Shown here piece by piece: positions 1 to 8,762 of a stretch of DNA of 64,000 nt (its first letter is position 1; every line of letters starts with the position of its first letter). Position numbers and translations under genes: made by a program. The notes under the pieces are model-generated. The model was not told where the DNA came from. It did no database searches and worked only from the letters and a program-made list of their open reading frames with translations. This stretch comes from Dyella_B nitratireducens (GTDB lineage Bacteria > Pseudomonadota > Gammaproteobacteria > Xanthomonadales > Rhodanobacteraceae). The DNA lies in assembly GCF_049532905.1 (NCBI RefSeq), contig NZ_CP064032.1, forward strand, positions 1,488,001-1,552,000, in the 5' to 3' direction.

Positions 1-2
1 AC

Positions 3-287
3 GCCGACTATGCCGGCGTGCCGCCGAACTGGGTGCATGTCGTGTTTCAGGATTTTCCGCCCGGCGATGGCTTTACGGCCGGGGAACCTGCGCCTGCCGC
101 AGCACTGACGCTGCTGATTCGATCCGGACGATCAGCCGACTACAAAAGGGGTTTATTACTTCAGTTATGGAACATGTTTCAGACGGCGACCGGGGCGCCC
201 GACGATCAGATCGTTATAGGGATACAAGAGGTTTCTCCCAGCCAGGCGATGGAGATGGGACAAATCATGCCTGAGGTTGCAGAGTAG
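3..287 (+). CDS. Tautomerase family protein, 3' part only
   Basis: The reading frame is open from the left edge of the window, so the start lies upstream and only the C-terminal ~94 residues are seen. The text NWVHVVFQDFPPGDGFTAGE followed by a segment ending in GIQEVSPSQAMEMGQIMPEVAE resembles the C-terminal half of 4-oxalocrotonate-tautomerase-like proteins (monomers or fused double domains). The catalytic N-terminal proline cannot be checked because that end is missing. A GTG at 18 could be read as a start, but the frame upstream is open and the product would lack the family's first strand. It precedes the dehydrogenase gene at 307 by 19 bases and may share its transcript. Confidence 0.6.
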   Translation, partial: ADYAGVPPNWVHVVFQDFPPGDGFTAGEPAPAAALTLLIRSGRSADYKRGLLLQLWNMFQTATGAPDDQIVIGIQEVSPSQAMEMGQIMPEVAE

Positions 288-306
288 GAATTGAGCGAGC
301 GTCACG

Positions 307-1086
307 ATGGATTTGGGAATTAGAGGAAAAACGGCCCTGGTTTGCGGGGCCAGCCAGGGACTTGGCCGTGCCTGTGCCGATGCACTGGCCGCCGAAGGCG
401 TCAACCTGGTTTTGCTGGCACGCACTCCGTCAACACTCGAAAAAGCTGCCGATGACATACGCGAGCGTTACGGCGCGAGCGTGGTGACGGTGTCTTGCGA
501 CATCACGACGGTGCAAGGCCGCCGCGATGCGGTAGCTGCATGCGACAAACCGGACATCCTGATCACCAATTCGGGTGGCCCGCCTACCGGAGATTTCCGC
601 GGTTTTTCGCTGGATGATTGGAGAAAGGCCGTCAACGACAGCATGCTGGCGCCGCTGGAGCTTATCCGCATGACGGTGGATGGCATGATGACGCGCGGTT
701 TCGGCCGCATCATCAACATCACCAGTTGGGCGGTGAAGGCGCCTTTGGATGGGTATAGCCTTTCAACCGGGCCGCGGCTTGGATTGACCGGTTTTTCCGG
801 CAATGTGGCACGCAGCGTTGCCGCGGGCAACGTTACCGTCAATAACCTGCTTCCTGGCGTATTCGATACCGAGCGCACCAAGTCGTTGCTCGGTGCGCAG
901 GCCAGGCAGCTTGGCATCACGGTAAAAGAGCTGGTCAAACGGCAGGGGCAAACCATTCCTGCGAACCGGTTGGGGAATCCTGCGGAATTTGGCGCGGCGT
1001 GCGCTTTTCTTTGCAGTGCGTATGCCGGCTATATCACCGGGCAGAATCTGCTGATGGATGGTGGGCGTTATCCTGGGATTTTCTGA
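307..1086 (+). CDS. Atypical short-chain dehydrogenase/reductase (3-oxoacyl-ACP reductase-like)
   Basis: A 259-residue Rossmann-fold SDR. The nucleotide-binding glycine motif is CGASQGLG near residue 13, an NSGGP stretch replaces the usual NNAG near residue 87, and the end reads ITGQNLLMDGG, typical of the family. The catalytic region is unusual: after the serine-bearing NITSWAV the position of the Y-x-x-x-K pair reads YSLSTGPRLGLTGF, so tyrosine is followed by threonine rather than lysine. This fits the BKR-like SDR subgroup known to deviate from the catalytic tetrad, so the activity is uncertain. It lies 19 bases after the tautomerase tail and may be co-transcribed with it. Confidence 0.85.
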   Translation: MDLGIRGKTALVCGASQGLGRACADALAAEGVNLVLLARTPSTLEKAADDIRERYGASVVTVSCDITTVQGRRDAVAACDKPDILITNSGGPPTGDFRGFSLDDWRKAVNDSMLAPLELIRMTVDGMMTRGFGRIINITSWAVKAPLDGYSLSTGPRLGLTGFSGNVARSVAAGNVTVNNLLPGVFDTERTKSLLGAQARQLGITVKELVKRQGQTIPANRLGNPAEFGAACAFLCSAYAGYITGQNLLMDGGRYPGIF

Positions 1087-1442
1087 TTGGCGATAGGACA
1101 TTGCGTGCCACTCGCGCCGAGATCCTTCACCGTCATTCCGGCGAACGCCGGAATCCAGTTCAAATATGTTGTGCGAAGCACTCAACATAAAAGATGTCGT
1201 GTCCTTCGGACGCCTATTTAGACTGGATTCCGGCTTTCGCCGGAATGACGACTGGGCAAGACGATAGCTTGCGGTGAAAACAAGCCTCAACCAGTTACTC
1301 GCCCATCTACACATTCATTTTTAACCTGCGCGTGCCCACGGACCCAAGGCAACACAGGGTGCTAACCTTGCCTTGCAACCCGATCCACCTCCGATGGGGG
1401 AACGTCGGTATCAGCTAGCCCATGATTCCAAGCTGAGGGCAT
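1087..1442. other. Intergenic region with REP-like repeat
   Basis: This 356-base gap holds one 118-base palindromic repeat (1132-1249) and about 190 further bases leading to the sensor kinase. I see no coding sequence in it; the promoter of the kinase should lie between 1250 and 1442. Confidence 0.6.
1132..1249. repeat. REP-like dispersed repeat, 118-bp form, copy 1
   Basis: 27-base arms, GTCATTCCGGCG...GGAATCCAG and its near reverse complement, enclose about 64 bases containing GTGCGAAGCACTCAACAT and TGTCGTGTCCTTCGGACG. The same unit, of the same length, recurs at 4757 and, inverted, at 14966. Confidence 0.9.
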
Positions 1443-4400
1443 ATGTTCGCGATTCACGGAAGATGGTTGGCGCTTATCTTGCTGCCGCTGTGTTTGACGT
1501 GGCCGCGTTCGGCTATCTGCAGCGAACCCACGGCCGACAGCATCCAGCACATGAACCATCGCACCTGGATGGTCGTAAACGGCGCGCCGGCGGATAACTG
1601 GGACATCAAGCAGGACGGCAAAGGCTTCATCTGGCTCGCCACCAGTACCGGGTTGTTTCGCTTCGATGGCGTGCAGTTCCAGCGCTACGTGCCTGCGGCA
1701 GGACAGTCCTTCCTATCCACCGACATGACTGCGCTTCGCATCGTATCCGATGACGACTTCTGGGTCGGTACGTCCGACGGTGTGATCAGCCATATCAAAG
1801 CCGGGCATGTTGTCAGTTACCCCATCAGCAACACGGCAAAGGAAGGCCCCGTGTATGCCTTTGCAGTGACACCCGATGGTGCCATGTGGGTTGTGGCGGG
1901 GCGGGCATTGCTTCGTTACAGCGATGGCAAGCTGGCGAAGGTCGGCGTCGATTGGGATTTCCCGCCGGATATGCAGGCCATGTGGATGCTCGTGGACAAG
2001 GAGGGCACGGCGTGGTTGGCGACCGATCGGGAGCTGCTGTTTTTGCGCAAGGGCTCTCACCGGTTCGAGCACACCGGCATCTCCACCGGTTTGTATTCGG
2101 TGCTGGCCTTGTCTCCGGATGGAACGTTGTGGGTGTCCGACGGTGTGCACGGTACGCGCGCGTTGCCTGGCCTTTCAGCCGGACATGTTCCCAGTCAATT
2201 GTTGAAACCCTTGCCGGCCACGCACTTTGCGCAAAGCATGCGCTTGGTTTTTGATAAAAGCGGTGCGCTTTGGGGAACGCTCTCCTATCGCAGCGGTATG
2301 CAAGGCATTTTCCGCGTGGCAAATCCATCGCAGTTCGCCGATGGTCAGCCGTTACGTCCTGAACAGGTAACGGACAGGTATTCCACCGAGCAAGGGTTCA
2401 CCTCGATTGTGACGGTGCCCATGCTTGTCGATCGCGAAGGCGACGTATGGGTCGGCACCGATTTTGGCCTCAACCGGTTCCACACGAATAGCTTCAAGGC
2501 TGTTTCGCCTTTGCCTGGTGCATCGCCGGTGGAAACATGGTTGTCTCCCGACGATGCGGGAAACGTCCTGCTGCTGCAGGAGGGATGCCTATATCAAGTC
2601 TCCCATGCCGTGGCGTCGGAACTGACATGCGCGTTTCCAGCAAGTTCTTATCACATCATTAAAGCCGGTAACCGCTTCATAAGTGAAACGGCGGAGGGTT
2701 TCTACCAATGGAGCCCCCAAGCGGGAAGTTCGCCATTGAAGCTGCCAGGCAATCAGGCCTCATGGGATACGACGGCCGTTGGCAAGGATGCGCACGGCAA
2801 TCTCTGGCTTGGTTTCAGCGGCAGCCTTTACGAGTTGGAGGGCGACGCTTGGCGAAAAGCCGAGATCGAAAACCCTCTCGGCCACAAGCAACCTACGGCG
2901 ATTGCTTTTGATGCAGGCAATACGATGTGGCTGGGCTACCCCAACGGCCAGATCCTGCGTTGGAATGGCCATGCGGCTACCGTGTATACCGCGAGCGAGG
3001 GGTTGAGCATTGGCAACGTGGAGGCTATCGCCGCACAAAGCGGCAGCATCCTGGTGGGAGGCGATACCGGCGTTGCGCGTTGGAAGAACGGGCGTTTTCA
3101 ATCGCTATCCATGGCTCGCCTGCCGGTGCTGAGCGCGGTGTCCGGCGTTGCCGAAACGAAGACGGGCGATCTTTGGTTGAACACCAGCGTCGGTGTCGTG
3201 CGTATTGAGGCAAGCGAAGCCGAACGCGCTTTCGACGATGCAGGGTATACGCCCAGCTACAGGTTATATGGCGGCGACGATGGCGTGCCGGGCATTGCCT
3301 TCCGGCAGCCGCTGGCTTCCACGATTACCACGGATGAACACGGCAGGCTGTGGTTTTTGACCAACCAGGGTGTGTGCTGGATTGACCCGTCGACCGTGCA
3401 CGCCAATCCGGTTGCGCCGCAGACGGTGATCGAGTCGATAGTCGCGGAAGGACGGCCATTCCCCATCGATAGTCACCTGGCGCTTCCGCCGCATACCGCC
3501 ACCATCAGTTTTCAATATACGGCAGCCAGTCTCAGAGCCCCGCAAAACGTGAAGTTCCGCTACAAGCTGAGCGGTGTCGATACACACTGGCAGGATGGCG
3601 GCGCGCAGCGGCAGGCCGTCTACGCGAACTTGAAACCGGGTGATTACGCATTTCAGGTAGAGGCGGCGAACAGCGATGGCGTGTGGAGCGAGCATCCGTC
3701 CATCTTGGCGTTTCAGATCGAGCGAACGTTCTATCAAACGCGGATTTTCCGGATACTGTCGATCATGGCGGCGATACTTTGTGTCGTTGCGCTCGCCCTC
3801 ATGGAGCGCCGACGAATGCTGCGCGCACTTCGCGACCGGCTTGAGGTTCGTCATGCGGAGCGTGAGCGCATCGCGCGGGAGCTGCACGATACCTTGCTGC
3901 AGGGCGTGCAAGGCCTGACCTTGTGCATGCAGGCGTTTGCCGACCACATACCCAAGGGCGATCCGTTTCGTGCGAAGGTCGATCAGTCACTGGAACGCGC
4001 TTACGAACTGTTGGTGGATGGCCGTGATCGCGTGCGGGACTTGCGTACCCGCGATCATGCGGCGAAAGATCTCGCCGAGGCCTTTACGTCGCTTGCCGAA
4101 GATTTTGCGGAGGAGTGGCCGGCACGTTTCCAGATTGCCTGCACCGGTATCCAGCAAGGGATCATCCCGGTGATTCGCGAAGAGATTTACTTGATCGGCC
4201 GCGAAGCCTTGCTCAACGCATTTCAGCACGCCATGGCGACGCAGGTCGACGTGGCGATTGCCTACGACGTCAAGCAGCTGCGCGTGTGCATTCGTGACGA
4301 TGGCGTTGGCATCGATCCACAGATATTGGATGCAGGACACCGGCCGGGGCACTGGGGATTGGTCGGCATGCGCGAGCGCGCGGGCGCTATCGGTGGCCGG

Positions 4401-4577
4401 CTGCTGATCAGGGCAAGCGCCGGAGCGGGTACGGAGATTGAACTTGTCGTGCCAGCGGGCATTGCCTATGCGCATCCGCGGCAGTCCCGATGGATGTGGT
4501 TCAAGCAGCGGCTGCCTTCATCCTGGCGTGTATTTCCTGATGCTGTTCAGCCGAGCCCGAAATATCCCATGCCGTGA
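1443..4577 (+). CDS. Membrane sensor histidine kinase with two-component propeller sensor domain
   Basis: A 1044-residue protein. It opens with a signal peptide (about residues 1-25, ending near SAICSE), followed by about 600 residues of repeated propeller-type strands (motifs such as GFIWLATSTGLFRFDG, DVWVGTDFGLNRF, GNLWLGFSGSLYELEG), a Y_Y_Y-like beta domain (about 660-750), one membrane helix (ILSIMAAILCVVALALME), a HisKA_3 dimerisation helix with the phospho-acceptor in RIARELHDTLLQG (His about 815) and a HATPase domain (REALLNAF, DDGVGI, HWGLVGMRERA). This is the architecture of periplasmic ligand-sensing kinases paired with LuxR-type response regulators. No receiver or response regulator is encoded in this window, so it is an orphan here. 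The ligand is unknown; in related bacteria such kinases often sense nutrients. Confidence 0.9.
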   Translation: MFAIHGRWLALILLPLCLTWPRSAICSEPTADSIQHMNHRTWMVVNGAPADNWDIKQDGKGFIWLATSTGLFRFDGVQFQRYVPAAGQSFLSTDMTALRIVSDDDFWVGTSDGVISHIKAGHVVSYPISNTAKEGPVYAFAVTPDGAMWVVAGRALLRYSDGKLAKVGVDWDFPPDMQAMWMLVDKEGTAWLATDRELLFLRKGSHRFEHTGISTGLYSVLALSPDGTLWVSDGVHGTRALPGLSAGHVPSQLLKPLPATHFAQSMRLVFDKSGALWGTLSYRSGMQGIFRVANPSQFADGQPLRPEQVTDRYSTEQGFTSIVTVPMLVDREGDVWVGTDFGLNRFHTNSFKAVSPLPGASPVETWLSPDDAGNVLLLQEGCLYQVSHAVASELTCAFPASSYHIIKAGNRFISETAEGFYQWSPQAGSSPLKLPGNQASWDTTAVGKDAHGNLWLGFSGSLYELEGDAWRKAEIENPLGHKQPTAIAFDAGNTMWLGYPNGQILRWNGHAATVYTASEGLSIGNVEAIAAQSGSILVGGDTGVARWKNGRFQSLSMARLPVLSAVSGVAETKTGDLWLNTSVGVVRIEASEAERAFDDAGYTPSYRLYGGDDGVPGIAFRQPLASTITTDEHGRLWFLTNQGVCWIDPSTVHANPVAPQTVIESIVAEGRPFPIDSHLALPPHTATISFQYTAASLRAPQNVKFRYKLSGVDTHWQDGGAQRQAVYANLKPGDYAFQVEAANSDGVWSEHPSILAFQIERTFYQTRIFRILSIMAAILCVVALALMERRRMLRALRDRLEVRHAERERIARELHDTLLQGVQGLTLCMQAFADHIPKGDPFRAKVDQSLERAYELLVDGRDRVRDLRTRDHAAKDLAEAFTSLAEDFAEEWPARFQIACTGIQQGIIPVIREEIYLIGREALLNAFQHAMATQVDVAIAYDVKQLRVCIRDDGVGIDPQILDAGHRPGHWGLVGMRERAGAIGGRLLIRASAGAGTEIELVVPAGIAYAHPRQSRWMWFKQRLPSSWRVFPDAVQPSPKYPMP

Positions 4578-4699
4578 GCCGGTGTGAAGAGCTGGGTGGC
4601 GAGAGGGCTGAAATCGACAAGTGGGGTCATAGACGTCCAATAAGTGGAAATTGGGCGTGGGGTAGGGTTTGGCTATCGGCGGGCTTAGCGCGCGTTGCT

Positions 4700-4719
4700 A
4701 TATCCATAAGCATGGATAT
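4700..4719. promoter_or_regulatory. Perfect inverted repeat, possible operator
   Basis: ATATCCAT, a four-base AAGC centre, then ATGGATAT: two exact 8-base arms in the gap downstream of the kinase and 220 bases before the lactate-dehydrogenase-like gene. It has no T-tract, so a regulator site is as likely as a hairpin. The factor is unknown. Confidence 0.3.
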
Positions 4720-4756
4720 CCACACATTTCACAGTAACGTCTGTTTACACCTCACC

Positions 4757-4874
4757 GTCATTCCGGCGAAAGCCGGAATCCAGTACAAACATGCTGTGCG
4801 AAGCACTCGACATTAAAAGCGCCGTGTCCTTCGGACGCATATTTAGACTGGATTCCGGCTTTCGCCGGAATGAC
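4757..4874. repeat. REP-like dispersed repeat, 118-bp form, copy 2
   Basis: Same arms, same length and same orientation as the copy at 1132, with a few substitutions in the middle part. Confidence 0.9.
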
Positions 4875-4939
4875 GGCAAGGCAAGATTTCAGTGCGCGGA
4901 GACGTGTAGATATCTATGATCCAATGAGAGGGTCCTGCC

Positions 4940-7876
4940 TTGGCCAGAAAGCTGCTCTCCCCAGACCCCTCACTGATCGGCCAATTCCCCGGTCATCCGC
5001 AAAGCGATGCCGTTCCTGCCTCCATGCTTCATGGAACGCCCGACACGCTCAAGCACGATCTCATCGCGCTGCTCGGTAAGGACCAAGTGCTGCACCGGGC
5101 AATCGATCTGGTCAGGTATGCATCCGATGCCAGCCCATATCGATTGATTCCTCGTGTTGTAGTGCTGCCAAGGACCACTGAAGATATCGCCAAGATTTTT
5201 GCCTACTGCCGCACGCACGGGAGGCACGCCACGTTTCGCGCCGCAGGGACCAGCTTGAACGGGCAATCACTCTCCGATGACATCCTGATCGATGTACGCC
5301 GCCATTGGTACGGTGCGAAAGTAGAAGACGGTGGTCGGCACGTGACGGCACGTTCCGGAATGATTCTCGCGCACGTCAACGCCATGCTGGCACGGCATGG
5401 GCGGCGGCTTGGGCCGGACCCGGCAAGCTCGCATGCGTGCACCATTGCCGGCGTGATCGGCAACAATGCCGGTGGCATGCGCTGCACGGTCGAGCGCGAC
5501 GCCTACCACACTGTGAAAGCGCTGAAGTTCGTGACGCCTTCCGGTGCCTTTATCGATACATCGGCGCCCGATGCCGAACGCGCTTTTGCGGCGGCAGAGC
5601 CACAACTGGCTGCGGGCTTGCTGGAGCTTCGGCAAGAACTCTTGGCCGACCAGGCTTTGGCCGATCGCGTGCGCCGCAAATACAGTATTCGCAATACGCA
5701 TGGCTACCGGCTTTGCGCGCTGCTGGATGGCGAAACGCCACTGCAAATCTTCCGGCGCTTGATCGTCGGGTCCGAGGGAACCTTGGCGTTTATCGCCGAG
5801 GCGACCATCGAAACGATTGCTGCGCCGAACGTCACCAGCGTCGCTTGGATTCCGGTGCCGACGATCGACGAAGCGGTTGCGCTTGTGCCCGGTTTAGTAG
5901 CCATCGGCGCAACCGCTGTCGAGTTGATGATTGCACCGGCACTCACCGCAGCGGGCCAGGCGTTTGCACACACGCCTTCCTATTGGCGAACGCTTGATCC
6001 CAAGGCGGCTGCACTTCTGGTAGAGCTTGGCGCGCAAGACGAAACATCATTGGAGGCAACGCAGTACGCGGTGATCGAACATGTGGGGCACGCCAAGCTG
6101 GTTCACGAAGTTGAATTCACCAGCGTTGAGGAGGCCATCGAACTTGCGTGGCACGTGCGTGAAGGCCTGCTTGGATTGGTGGGAAAACAGCGGCCCGAGG
6201 GCTCGACGCTTATCACCGAAGATGTGTGCTTTCCGCCACAGCGCCTGGCCGAAGGCGCGCGCGACGTACAGGCGTTGCTGGCCAAGCATGGCTTCATTCC
6301 CGGTGTGGCCGGGCACGCGGCACACGGGAATCTGCACTTTACCTTGGTGGCGGACTTTACCGATCCGGAAGGGCGCAAGCGCTACGCAGCATTCATGGAC
6401 GAACTGGTCGATCTGGTTATCAAGAAACACGATGGCTCGCTGAAGGCCGAACACGGAACCGGTTTGAACATGGCGCCTTTCGTCACGCCTGAGTGGGGCG
6501 AGAAGGCTACCGCCATGATGTGGCGCATCAAGCAACTTGCCGATCCGTATGAGATTCTCGCGCCCAACGTGATCCTGACGCATAACCCGAATCTTCATCT
6601 GGAAAACCTGAAATCGGTACCGCAAATCGAAGGCGTGACGGGTTCGTCGCAATGTATCGAATGTGGTTTTTGCGAACCGGTGTGCCCGAGCCGCAACGTG
6701 ACGATGACGCCTCGTCAGCGGATTGTGCTGCGGCGGGAGATGGCACGTCAGGCGCCGGATTCGCCGGTGCTCACGCAATTGCAGAACGATTATCAATACG
6801 ACGGCATCGAGACGTGTGCGGGCGATGGCATGTGCTCCATCCCTTGTCCGATCGGCATCAATACCGGTGCCTTGATCCGCGAATTCAGGGCGCTGGAACG
6901 CGGGCCTGGCTCGGAGAAAGTCGCGCTTAGCCTGGCCAAGCATTGGAAATCAATCGAAAGTGTTGCTCGCGTGAGTCTGCACGGCGTACATGGATTTACG
7001 TCGATCTTTGGTGTGAAACCGCTGACCGCGTTGGCGGATGCTGCGAGAACTGTCGTCAGTCCGGACGTGCTGCCAACGGTTCCCGGACCGATGCCGCGCC
7101 CGGCACCTGCCTTGCCGCAGACAGATAAAGGCGGCGCAGCTGCTGTGTACTTTCCCGCGTGCATCAACCGTATTTTCGGCCGCGATCCGGCTTCAGCCGC
7201 GAGGCCTTCACTTCCGGAGGTGTTTGTCAGTCTCTCCGCGCGAGCCGGCAAACCTTTGTGGATACCGCCGGATGTCGGCGGCTTCTGCTGTTCGACGCCG
7301 TGGAAGTCCAAAGCCTATCGCCAAGGGCATCACTACATGGCGCAGGCCATCGCAGAGGCTTTCTGGCGGTGGAGCGGGGAAGGGAGCTTGTCCATCGTTG
7401 TTGATGCCGCGTCGTGCACCCTCGGTTTGCTGGAGGATATCGGCACGCAACTCGATGGTGATCTGAAAGATCGGTATGCACGCTTGACGATCATCGACTC
7501 GATCGCCTGGTGCCGCGAGCTTTTGCCGAAACTCACCATAACTCATACGTTGCCGCGGATTGCCATCCATCCCAGCTGCTCGATCACCCACCTGGGTCTG
7601 GCCGGCGCGCTCAAGGAGATCGCCAGCCATCTGGCCGAAGACGTCGTGGTACCCATCGGTACGACGTGCTGCGGCACGGCCGGTGATCGAGGCCTGTTGC
7701 ACCCCGAACTGGTCATGTCGGCCACGCGGGAAATCAAAGCCGTGCTGGATGCCCATCCCGCAGATGCTTACCTGTCGGCAAACCGAACCTGCGAAATGGG
7801 GCTGCGGCAGGCGACCGGGCGGCCGTATGAATCATTCCTTTTTCTGTTGGAAGAGTTGAGTCGTACCAGCGCCTGA
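4940..7876 (+). CDS. FAD-linked oxidase with Fe-S/CCG domain, D-lactate dehydrogenase (Dld-II/YdiJ)-like
   Basis: A 978-residue fused enzyme. Residues about 70-250 form the FAD_binding_4 domain (FRAAGTSLNGQS; TIAGVIGNNAGGMRC), about 270-545 the FAD-oxidase C domain (GVAGHAAHGNLHF; KAEHGTGLNMAPFV). A ferredoxin-like segment follows with CIECGFCEPVCPSRN and CAGDGMCSIPCPIG, and the C-terminus carries two cysteine-rich CCG segments (GFCCST and TTCCGTAGDRG). This arrangement is that of Fe-S D-lactate or D-2-hydroxyglutarate dehydrogenases feeding electrons to the respiratory chain; the exact 2-hydroxyacid is not decided by sequence. The TTG start at 4940 has GAGAGG nine bases upstream; an ATG at 5023 would shorten the N-terminus by 28 residues without touching a domain. 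Confidence 0.88.
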   Translation: MARKLLSPDPSLIGQFPGHPQSDAVPASMLHGTPDTLKHDLIALLGKDQVLHRAIDLVRYASDASPYRLIPRVVVLPRTTEDIAKIFAYCRTHGRHATFRAAGTSLNGQSLSDDILIDVRRHWYGAKVEDGGRHVTARSGMILAHVNAMLARHGRRLGPDPASSHACTIAGVIGNNAGGMRCTVERDAYHTVKALKFVTPSGAFIDTSAPDAERAFAAAEPQLAAGLLELRQELLADQALADRVRRKYSIRNTHGYRLCALLDGETPLQIFRRLIVGSEGTLAFIAEATIETIAAPNVTSVAWIPVPTIDEAVALVPGLVAIGATAVELMIAPALTAAGQAFAHTPSYWRTLDPKAAALLVELGAQDETSLEATQYAVIEHVGHAKLVHEVEFTSVEEAIELAWHVREGLLGLVGKQRPEGSTLITEDVCFPPQRLAEGARDVQALLAKHGFIPGVAGHAAHGNLHFTLVADFTDPEGRKRYAAFMDELVDLVIKKHDGSLKAEHGTGLNMAPFVTPEWGEKATAMMWRIKQLADPYEILAPNVILTHNPNLHLENLKSVPQIEGVTGSSQCIECGFCEPVCPSRNVTMTPRQRIVLRREMARQAPDSPVLTQLQNDYQYDGIETCAGDGMCSIPCPIGINTGALIREFRALERGPGSEKVALSLAKHWKSIESVARVSLHGVHGFTSIFGVKPLTALADAARTVVSPDVLPTVPGPMPRPAPALPQTDKGGAAAVYFPACINRIFGRDPASAARPSLPEVFVSLSARAGKPLWIPPDVGGFCCSTPWKSKAYRQGHHYMAQAIAEAFWRWSGEGSLSIVVDAASCTLGLLEDIGTQLDGDLKDRYARLTIIDSIAWCRELLPKLTITHTLPRIAIHPSCSITHLGLAGALKEIASHLAEDVVVPIGTTCCGTAGDRGLLHPELVMSATREIKAVLDAHPADAYLSANRTCEMGLRQATGRPYESFLFLLEELSRTSA

Positions 7877-7941
7877 AGATTTGCGCCGGATAGTTTGCAT
7901 AAAGCGCTCTCAAGGGCAGTTACCTTCTCTTGGAAGGGTGA

Positions 7942-8640
7942 ATGAGGGGCGCTGCCATGTTCAAAATGCCGAATCTTCCAACGCTACTCAGCTTCAATGC
8001 CGGTTATGTCGATTCGGCCGGGTTTCTGGCCTTGCACGGCCTCTTTACGACTCACGTAACCGGCAACTTCGTGACGCTTGGTGCTGCATTCGTGTATGGA
8101 TCGAGCGGTACGGTGGCGAAACTCCTGGCGCTTCCTGTCTTTTGCATCGTTATCGTTTTCGCACGTCTGCTGCATTACAAGCTGGTGGCGCTTGGTAGGC
8201 CGGTGTTGCGAACACTATTTCTGCTGGAATTGGTTCTCCTGATCGTGGGCGCGTGGCTGGCGTGGGTGCTTGGACCTTTTCCCGATGCGGACAACACGGC
8301 AACGGTCGTCGTGGGCATGATCTTCGTCACTGCCATGGCACTGCAAAATGCCGTGCATCGTGTTCATCTTTCTTACGCGCCGCCGTCCACGATCATGACG
8401 GGAACTACGACGCAAATCATGCTCGATCTGGCGGACAAGCTGCATGGTGGCTTGAGCGAAGAGCAGGCATCGGCGCTCAATTCCCGGCTCGTTCGTTTTA
8501 GTGGGAACGTTGCCGTGTTCGCACTGGGATGCGGATGCGGTGCGTTGATGTTTGCCATCGTCAGCGTCAAGTGTTTCACGTTGCTGCCGATCGTCGCTGC
8601 CTTGGCTTACGTACACAACGAAGCAAAAACCGAATCATGA
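7942..8640 (+). CDS. YoaK family (DUF1275) membrane protein
   Basis: A 232-residue protein with about six hydrophobic helices. The N-terminal text LLSFNAGYVDSAGFLALHGLFTTHVTGNFVTLGA is the signature of the DUF1275/YoaK family, whose transport role is not established. GGAAGG lies six bases upstream of the ATG at 7942; a second ATG at 7957 is also possible. It follows the dehydrogenase after 65 bases and may be read from the same transcript. No substrate can be inferred. Confidence 0.88.
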   Translation: MRGAAMFKMPNLPTLLSFNAGYVDSAGFLALHGLFTTHVTGNFVTLGAAFVYGSSGTVAKLLALPVFCIVIVFARLLHYKLVALGRPVLRTLFLLELVLLIVGAWLAWVLGPFPDADNTATVVVGMIFVTAMALQNAVHRVHLSYAPPSTIMTGTTTQIMLDLADKLHGGLSEEQASALNSRLVRFSGNVAVFALGCGCGALMFAIVSVKCFTLLPIVAALAYVHNEAKTES

Positions 8641-8715
8641 CCGAGATATCACCACGAATTTTCTCAGGACGGTAGTTTCGTCCAATACGGTAGCTGTCTT
8701 TCGCGGCATGGTAGC

Positions 8716-8741
8716 GACATAACTCCCATCGAAGTTGTGTC
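8716..8741. promoter_or_regulatory. Imperfect inverted repeat upstream of the acyl-CoA operon
   Basis: GACATAACT and AGTTGTGTC form 9-base arms with one mismatch around an 8-base centre, 21 bases before the first gene of the operon. Position and symmetry fit a repressor operator, but no regulator gene adjoins the operon and no second copy was found. Confidence 0.3.
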
Positions 8742-8762
8742 ATACCTTCAAGCAGGTGCCGC

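Larger units (their letters stand above)
4578..4939. other. Intergenic region with REP-like repeat and a perfect hairpin
   Basis: This 362-base gap contains a hairpin at 4700-4719 and a REP-like copy at 4757-4874. No convincing gene is seen. Confidence 0.6.

Noticed and set aside
4574..4816. 80-codon frame after the sensor kinase
   Set aside because: It runs into the REP-like repeat and its end is repeat sequence, so it is not a gene.
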